NCBI RefSeq assembly: GCF_001458195.1
Contig: NZ_CYPU01000072.1
Location: 62,001 to 126,000, forward strand
Source of the DNA: Ruegeria atlantica
Lineage (GTDB): Bacteria > Pseudomonadota > Alphaproteobacteria > Rhodobacterales > Rhodobacteraceae
Reading direction: 5' to 3'
Length of the DNA: 64,000 bases
The position numbers and the translations under genes are program-made. The notes beneath the pieces were generated by a model. It was not told where the DNA came from, did no database searches, and was given only the letters and a program-made list of their open reading frames with translations. Below, piece after piece: positions 61,659-64,000 of this stretch. Numbering within the stretch: the stretch's first letter is position 1; every line of letters starts with the position of its first letter.

Positions 61659-62183
61659 ATGATCCGACTAGCCTTACTGATGATTTTCCTTGCCGGAAGT
61701 GCATTCGCTCAAGAGACGGCTGAGCCGGAGCCCCCGATGACGTATGAGCGGTTGGGAAAGATAATCTTTGCGCTCGATCCTGACGCGAAACCGTTTGGAC
61801 CGGGGTTTGAGCTGAAGGTTGGGGACGTAACGGTGCTGGTCGTTACGGATATCAATGCGGATCGGATGCGGGCCATGGTCGCGATTGGCAGCGCCAAAGA
61901 TTTGTCGCCCGCTGACCTTGAACGCGTGATGCAGGCGAATTTTGACAGCACGCTGGACGCGCGTTACGCGCTCGCGAATGGTATCTTGTGGGCTGCGTAC
62001 ATCCATCCGCTATCCCGGCTGGACAAGAACCAACTGATCTCGGGGCTGGCCCAGACAGTGAATATCGCCAAGACTTATGGCACCTTGTACACCGGTGGCG
62101 CGGCGGAATTCGGAGGGGGCGACAGCCAGGATTTGCAGCGCGATCTGATCGAAGAGCTTCTGAAAAAAGGTGAGGAAATCTGA
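61659..62183 (+). CDS. Secreted protein of unknown function
   Basis: 174 residues from ATG 61659, with AGGAGAG shortly upstream (the longer frame from 61602 was rejected). A signal peptide covers 1-18 (I-R-L-A-L-L-M-I-F-L-A-G-S-A-F-A-Q). The mature part, starting E-T-A-E-P-E-P-P, has alternating helices and strands with V-L-V-V-T-D-I-N-A-D-R and might adopt a CesT/YbjN-like chaperone fold, but no family motif is certain. It stands alone between the YHS gene and the halogenase gene. Confidence 0.6.
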   Translation: MIRLALLMIFLAGSAFAQETAEPEPPMTYERLGKIIFALDPDAKPFGPGFELKVGDVTVLVVTDINADRMRAMVAIGSAKDLSPADLERVMQANFDSTLDARYALANGILWAAYIHPLSRLDKNQLISGLAQTVNIAKTYGTLYTGGAAEFGGGDSQDLQRDLIEELLKKGEEI

Positions 62184-62489
62184 CACGCGCCCGGGAAGTG
62201 CGTTTGCTCTGATTTCAAGTTGCCGCGCAGAAGCTGCGGTCCATCGGCGGCCCGGTTTGCCTTTAACGCATCGCGTTTATTTGTACTGCCCGGGGCAGGG
62301 TGCCGTGACCGAGCGTCGCTTTGCCGAAAGAAGGAAAGTACATTCAGGTCAGGGCGCGCTAGACCCTAGCTGGACGCAGGAAACCTGCTATGCTTTGCCC
62401 ATGCCAGAAGGGAAGGCTGCCAACAAATCCTCAAAAACAAAAAGGGGAAGCGGCCAAAAAATCCCTCAAGCCAACAGGGACAGAACAAT
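62184..62489. other. 306-bp spacer before the halogenase gene
   Basis: No gene, repeat or RNA could be supported. A TG-extended TATGCT (62389-62394) and a TTGCCT/TTTGTA pair around 62270-62295 are weak promoter candidates. A 30-codon Lys-rich frame from 62401 to 62493 overlaps the halogenase start but has no ribosome site, so it was not called. Confidence 0.4.
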
Positions 62490-64000
62490 ATGAATAATCG
62501 TTTGCGTAAGATCACTATCGTGGGTGGTGGCACGGCGGGTTGGATGACCGCGCTGATACTGGACATGGTGTTTTCACGCACCTCGGCCCCCAAGGATCGC
62601 CCGCGCATCTGCCTGATCGAAAGCCCCAATATCGCCACTGTTGGCGTCGGTGAGGCCACGGTGCCGCGCATGCCGGTCACTCTGCGTCAGGCGGGCATTT
62701 CCGAGCGGGATTTTTTTCGCGAGACCAATGCATCGTTCAAGCTGGGCGTGAAGTTCTGCAATTGGAACAAGGACGCAAAGGGCAATCGCATCGATTATGT
62801 GAACCCCTTTGCCCACGGTCAGTTGTTGGAAGGATTGGAAGCCGCCGAATACTTCTTGCGCTTTGGCAATGGCGATCGGGACTTTACGCAATCCATCTCG
62901 CCGCATGACGATCTGGCCCGCCTGTGCAAGGGCGGGCGACCGCTGGGTCAACCCGAGTTCGAACAACGGTTTGGCTACGCATATCATCTGGACGCCGTGA
63001 AATTTGCGGGCATGCTGACCAAGGTCTGCACCAAGCGCGGGGTGGAGCATATCCAAGATGAGGTGCAGGCGGTTGAGCTGGATGAACAGGGCAATGTCAG
63101 CCATCTGATGTTAGAGCGTAAGGGTCGCCACGACATCGAGATGGTCATAGATTGCACCGGGTTCCGCGGTTTGATCATCAACAAAGCACTGGGTGAGCCG
63201 TTTATGGATTACTCGGATTACCTGCCCAACGACCGCGCCATGGCTTTGCAGATTGAACATCCCGACCCAGAGAAAATCGAAAGCGTCACCCGGTCTACCG
63301 CGCTGGGCGCCGGTTGGACATGGCGGGTGCCGCTCTACAACCGTGTGGGCACAGGATATGTGTATTCATCGGCGCATCGCACGGATGATCAGGCGGCAGA
63401 TGAATATCTCGAATGGCTAGGCGACAGCGGCAAAGATTTGACACCGCGCGTGATCCCGATGCGCATCGGGCGCGTGCGCAATGCTTGGGTCAAGAACTGT
63501 CTGGCAATCGGTTTGTCTGGCGGGTTCATTGAACCGTTGGAAAGTACCGCAATCCATATGGTTGATCATGCGGTGCGCTGGTTCGCAGAACACCTGCCTA
63601 CACGCGACATCGAACCATCGCTGCGGGCAAGATACAACCGCCAAATGAACAAGATGTATGACGAGGTCCTGGATTTCATCTGTCTGCACTATCGCCTGGG
63701 CAACCGCACGGATGATCAATATTGGATCGATGCGCGCACAGAGATGAAGATACCGGATCGTTTGGCCGAAAACCTGGAATTGTGGCAGCACCGCCTGCCC
63801 ATGGAACACGATATCGAATTCGCCACACTGTTTAATTTCCGCGTTTATCAGACGGTTCTTTTGGGCAAGCAGGTCTATGACACCGGCTATGGGACCGGCA
63901 TCCGTGATCGTCTGCGGCCGTTGAAGAAACCGATTTGGTTCCAGTGGTGGAAGGGCGCGAAGGTGGATCTTGCGCAGATCCTCAAGGCGATGCCGGATCA
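62490..64000 (+). CDS. Flavin-dependent halogenase, tryptophan-halogenase family (3' end outside window)
   Basis: At least 503 residues and still open at the right edge. The start ATG follows AGGGA by nine bases. FAD loop I-V-G-G-G-T-A-G-W-M-T-A near 10-21; halogenase motif W-T-W-R-V-P (the W-x-W-x-I-P family signature); F-K-L-G-V-K-F-C-N-W with the lysine of the hypohalite-relay region; and P-L-E-S-T-A-I-H, which includes the glutamate seen near the active site in tryptophan halogenases. It uses FADH2 from a partner reductase to make HOCl/HOBr-derived halogenating lysine. The substrate may be tryptophan or another aromatic; no pathway genes are visible before the window ends. Confidence 0.88.
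   Translation, partial: MNNRLRKITIVGGGTAGWMTALILDMVFSRTSAPKDRPRICLIESPNIATVGVGEATVPRMPVTLRQAGISERDFFRETNASFKLGVKFCNWNKDAKGNRIDYVNPFAHGQLLEGLEAAEYFLRFGNGDRDFTQSISPHDDLARLCKGGRPLGQPEFEQRFGYAYHLDAVKFAGMLTKVCTKRGVEHIQDEVQAVELDEQGNVSHLMLERKGRHDIEMVIDCTGFRGLIINKALGEPFMDYSDYLPNDRAMALQIEHPDPEKIESVTRSTALGAGWTWRVPLYNRVGTGYVYSSAHRTDDQAADEYLEWLGDSGKDLTPRVIPMRIGRVRNAWVKNCLAIGLSGGFIEPLESTAIHMVDHAVRWFAEHLPTRDIEPSLRARYNRQMNKMYDEVLDFICLHYRLGNRTDDQYWIDARTEMKIPDRLAENLELWQHRLPMEHDIEFATLFNFRVYQTVLLGKQVYDTGYGTGIRDRLRPLKKPIWFQWWKGAKVDLAQILKAMPD

Noticed and set aside
62170..62493. 107-codon frame overlapping the secreted protein stop and halogenase start
   Set aside because: No ribosome site, no domain, mixed basic composition; treated as chance.
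1..64000. CRISPR arrays, insertion sequences, prophage, tRNA or rRNA genes
   Set aside because: Looked for regularly spaced repeats, transposase motifs, and tRNA-like clover arms; none was recognised by eye. A covariance-model scan could still find a missed tRNA.

Overview
The window is one contiguous piece of a marine alphaproteobacterial chromosome, most likely a Roseobacter-group Rhodobacteraceae. Pointers are the high-GC, tightly packed and often 4-bp-overlapping genes, a SAM/SAH-type riboswitch in front of metK (a class known from Rhodobacterales), an Irr regulator, a SqrR/BigR-like persulfide sensor, and the miaB / phoH / ybeY / CorC-type / lnt order. No insertion sequence, prophage, CRISPR array, rRNA or tRNA gene was recognised.

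Layout. (1) 1-7055: C-P lyase genes for phosphonate use, phnG (cut by the window edge), phnH, phnI, phnJ, phnK, phnL, phnN, a DUF1045 2H-phosphoesterase on the opposite strand, and phnM. A broken HAD-phosphatase remnant interrupts the run between phnI and phnJ. (2) 7056-13553, minus strand: a coupled cluster of four glycosyltransferases, a histidine phosphatase, a polysaccharide deacetylase and a small methyltransferase, together looking like an uncharacterised glycoconjugate pathway. (3) 13910-16285: a large MscS-type channel. (4) 16374-23595, minus strand: an oligopeptide-type ABC importer ending in a rearranged family III CoA-transferase. (5) 23829-24973: a second copy of the small methyltransferase and a glutathione S-transferase-like protein. 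(6) 25086-31017: a methylated-amine operon (dimethylglycine-dehydrogenase-like FAD/GcvT protein, non-pyrrolysine MttB, TetR regulator, second FAD oxidoreductase) behind a 34-bp dyad.

(7) 31074-35762: a Rossmann-like unknown, a DUF3307 membrane protein, a roughly 1000-residue ABC-like protein whose ATPase motifs are all degraded and which ends in a cyclic-nucleotide-binding domain, and an ArsR-family thiol sensor. (8) 35821-43594, minus strand: carbon catabolism genes (enolase-superfamily enzyme, zinc alcohol dehydrogenase, MFS transporter, three alpha/beta hydrolases, PLP dehydratase, haloacid dehalogenase). (9) 43723-47590: an FKBP isomerase, a small membrane protein, fabI, fabB, fabA, and divergent irr with a dyad in the shared spacer. 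(10) 47592-50259: a LysR regulator, a PhyH-family dioxygenase and a glycosyltransferase-2-like protein. (11) 50380-60936: housekeeping genes miaB, an outer-membrane barrel, phoH, ybeY, a CorC-like protein, lnt, metK, trmB, aroA and cmk. (12) 60961-64000: a YHS-domain protein, a secreted unknown and the start of a flavin-dependent tryptophan-halogenase-family gene that runs off the window.

Working together: region 1 releases phosphate from phosphonates. Region 6 plausibly takes methyl groups off betaine-type compounds and passes one-carbon units to folate. fabA, fabB and fabI are contiguous steps of unsaturated fatty-acid synthesis beside an iron regulator. metK sits under a riboswitch that reads its own product. 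Function calls rest on motif recognition by eye; no database search was run.
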